Source: Bacillota bacterium
Lineage (GTDB): Bacteria; Bacillota; Clostridia; Peptostreptococcales; Anaerovoracaceae
DNA: 15,737 bases
Assembly: GCA_016287035.1 (NCBI GenBank)
Contig: JAEEVI010000059.1
Location: 1 to 15,737 of the forward strand
Direction: 5' to 3'
Shown piece by piece: positions 14,785 to 15,737 of the stretch; within the stretch, counting starts at the first letter, position 1; every line of letters begins with the position of its first letter. The notes beneath the pieces were generated by a model. That model was given only the letters and a program-made list of their open reading frames with translations, was not told the origin of the DNA and did no database searches. The position numbers and the translations under genes are program-made.

Positions 14785-15737
14785 TTAAACCTCGTGTTCC
14801 TTCAACAGATGCCGGCGCTTTCCGGTCTGAAGATCGCGCCAGTACGGAGACATGCTCCTGAGCCTTTCCACGACCTCCGTGACGGAAGCCGTCAGATAGT
14901 CGATCTGCTGCCGCGTCGCGTCGTCTCCGAGGCTGAGCCTCAGCGATCCGTGCGCGACCTCGGCGGGAAGCCCCAGCGCAAGCAGCACGTGGCTCGGGTC
15001 GAGAGATCCGGAAGTGCACGCCGAGCCGGACGACGCCGATATGCCCATGTCGTCCAAAAGCAGAAGGAGCGATTCCCCTTCTATCCCCTCGAAGCAGAAA
15101 TTGACCGTCGCCGGGTTGCGGCACAGCCTGTCTCCGTTGAGCTTCGAGTACGGTATCCTTTCCAGGCCTTCTATGAGCCTGTCGCGCAGCGGTACGAGCC
15201 GCGACGTATAGCCCCCGATATCCGCGCACGCCTCCTCGAGCGCCGCGGTCATTCCCGCGATGGCGGCAACGTTTTCCGTACCTGCCCTCTTTCCGCGCTC
15301 CTGAGCGCCGCCCTCTATCAGGTTCTCGAGCGCGAGGCCCCTGCGGCAGTAAAGGATCCCGCTGCCCCTTGGCCCGTGGAATTTGTGGCCCGAGATCGAC
15401 ATCATATCTATATTTTGCGATACGACGTCTATGGGAAGATGGCCCGCGGCCTGCACGGCGTCCGTGTGGAAGACGACGCCCCTTTTCCTGCAGAGCGCTC
15501 CTATCGCGGCTACGGGCTGGACCGTGCCTATCTCGTTGTTGACGTACATCACCGTGACCAGGCACGTGTCGTCCCTGAGCGCTTCCTCTACCTGGTCCGC
15601 GGAAACGACTCCGCGGGGCGCGACGTCGAGCAGCGTTACCTCGAAGCCCTCCTTCTTCAGCTTTTCGAGCGTGTGGAGCACAGCGTGGTGCTCGAAGGCC
15701 GTCGATATTATATGTTTTTTGCCTTTTCTCGCGCCGG
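14785..15737 (-). CDS. iscS: Cysteine desulfurase, IscS/NifS type (N-terminus beyond right edge)
   Basis: The frame runs open to the window end, so the first part (roughly 75 residues by family length) is missing. The visible protein begins GARKGKKHIISTAFEHHAVL, which includes the conserved EHHAV stretch. Later come VNNEIGTVQPV, FHTDAVQAAGH, the PLP-lysine motif ISGHKFHGPRGSG (lysine codon 15382-15384), GGAQERGKRAGTENV and the active-site loop SSGSACTSGSLDPSH (cysteine codon 15016-15018). It removes sulfur from cysteine as a persulfide and hands it to IscU. A start at GTG 15681 would leave out conserved sequence and is not the true start. The loop type is that of class I (NifS/IscS) enzymes, not SufS. 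Confidence 0.95.
   Translation of the reverse strand, partial: GARKGKKHIISTAFEHHAVLHTLEKLKKEGFEVTLLDVAPRGVVSADQVEEALRDDTCLVTVMYVNNEIGTVQPVAAIGALCRKRGVVFHTDAVQAAGHLPIDVVSQNIDMMSISGHKFHGPRGSGILYCRRGLALENLIEGGAQERGKRAGTENVAAIAGMTAALEEACADIGGYTSRLVPLRDRLIEGLERIPYSKLNGDRLCRNPATVNFCFEGIEGESLLLLLDDMGISASSGSACTSGSLDPSHVLLALGLPAEVAHGSLRLSLGDDATRQQIDYLTASVTEVVERLRSMSPYWRDLQTGKRRHLLKEHEV

Overview
The window looks like ordinary chromosome from a GC-rich member of the Clostridia (Firmicutes). The grounds are the clostridial form of NAD-dependent DNA ligase, the clostridial-style IscS/IscU/Rrf2 trio, a long PurB of the clostridial type, strong AGGAGG-type ribosome binding sites and very tight gene packing. 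The species cannot be named. No phage, transposon, CRISPR array, tRNA or rRNA is visible. I did not find a convincing new multi-gene system. The most interesting points are operon architecture, one divergent enzyme and regulatory geometry.

Layout, left to right. (1) Positions 1-2982, minus strand: a diguanylate cyclase (PAS-like, GAF, GGDEF) followed by a purine nucleoside phosphorylase and the start of an MTA/SAH-deaminase-type amidohydrolase that runs off the left edge. The three genes are packed as one operon. (2) Positions 2983-3129: a short divergent control region. The cyclase promoter and the glyA promoter appear to overlap in their -35 boxes. (3) Positions 3130-4380, plus strand: glyA, closed by a terminator that can work in both directions. 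(4) Positions 4438-11367, minus strand: a five-gene branched-chain-amino-acid-type ABC importer, livK-livH-livM-livG-livF, with ligA as the last gene. A strong hairpin between livK and livH probably makes the binding protein more abundant than the membrane parts. (5) Positions 11368-11582: a second divergent control region. (6) Positions 11583-13906, plus strand: purC and purB, two steps of purine synthesis, overlapping by ATGA. (7) Positions 13907-13995: a bidirectional terminator. (8) Positions 13996-15737, minus strand: iscS (start off the right edge), iscU and an Rrf2/IscR-type regulator, with the regulator last.

Purine and one-carbon metabolism recurs. PurC and PurB build the purine ring, GlyA supplies the one-carbon units that purine synthesis uses, and PNP with the MtaD-like deaminase recycle nucleosides. 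The diguanylate cyclase consumes GTP and heads the salvage operon. Whether this grouping is functional or accidental cannot be decided from one window.

Every gap over about 80 bases is described below as a promoter region, leader, hairpin region or terminator. There is no gene-free stretch above 300 bases.
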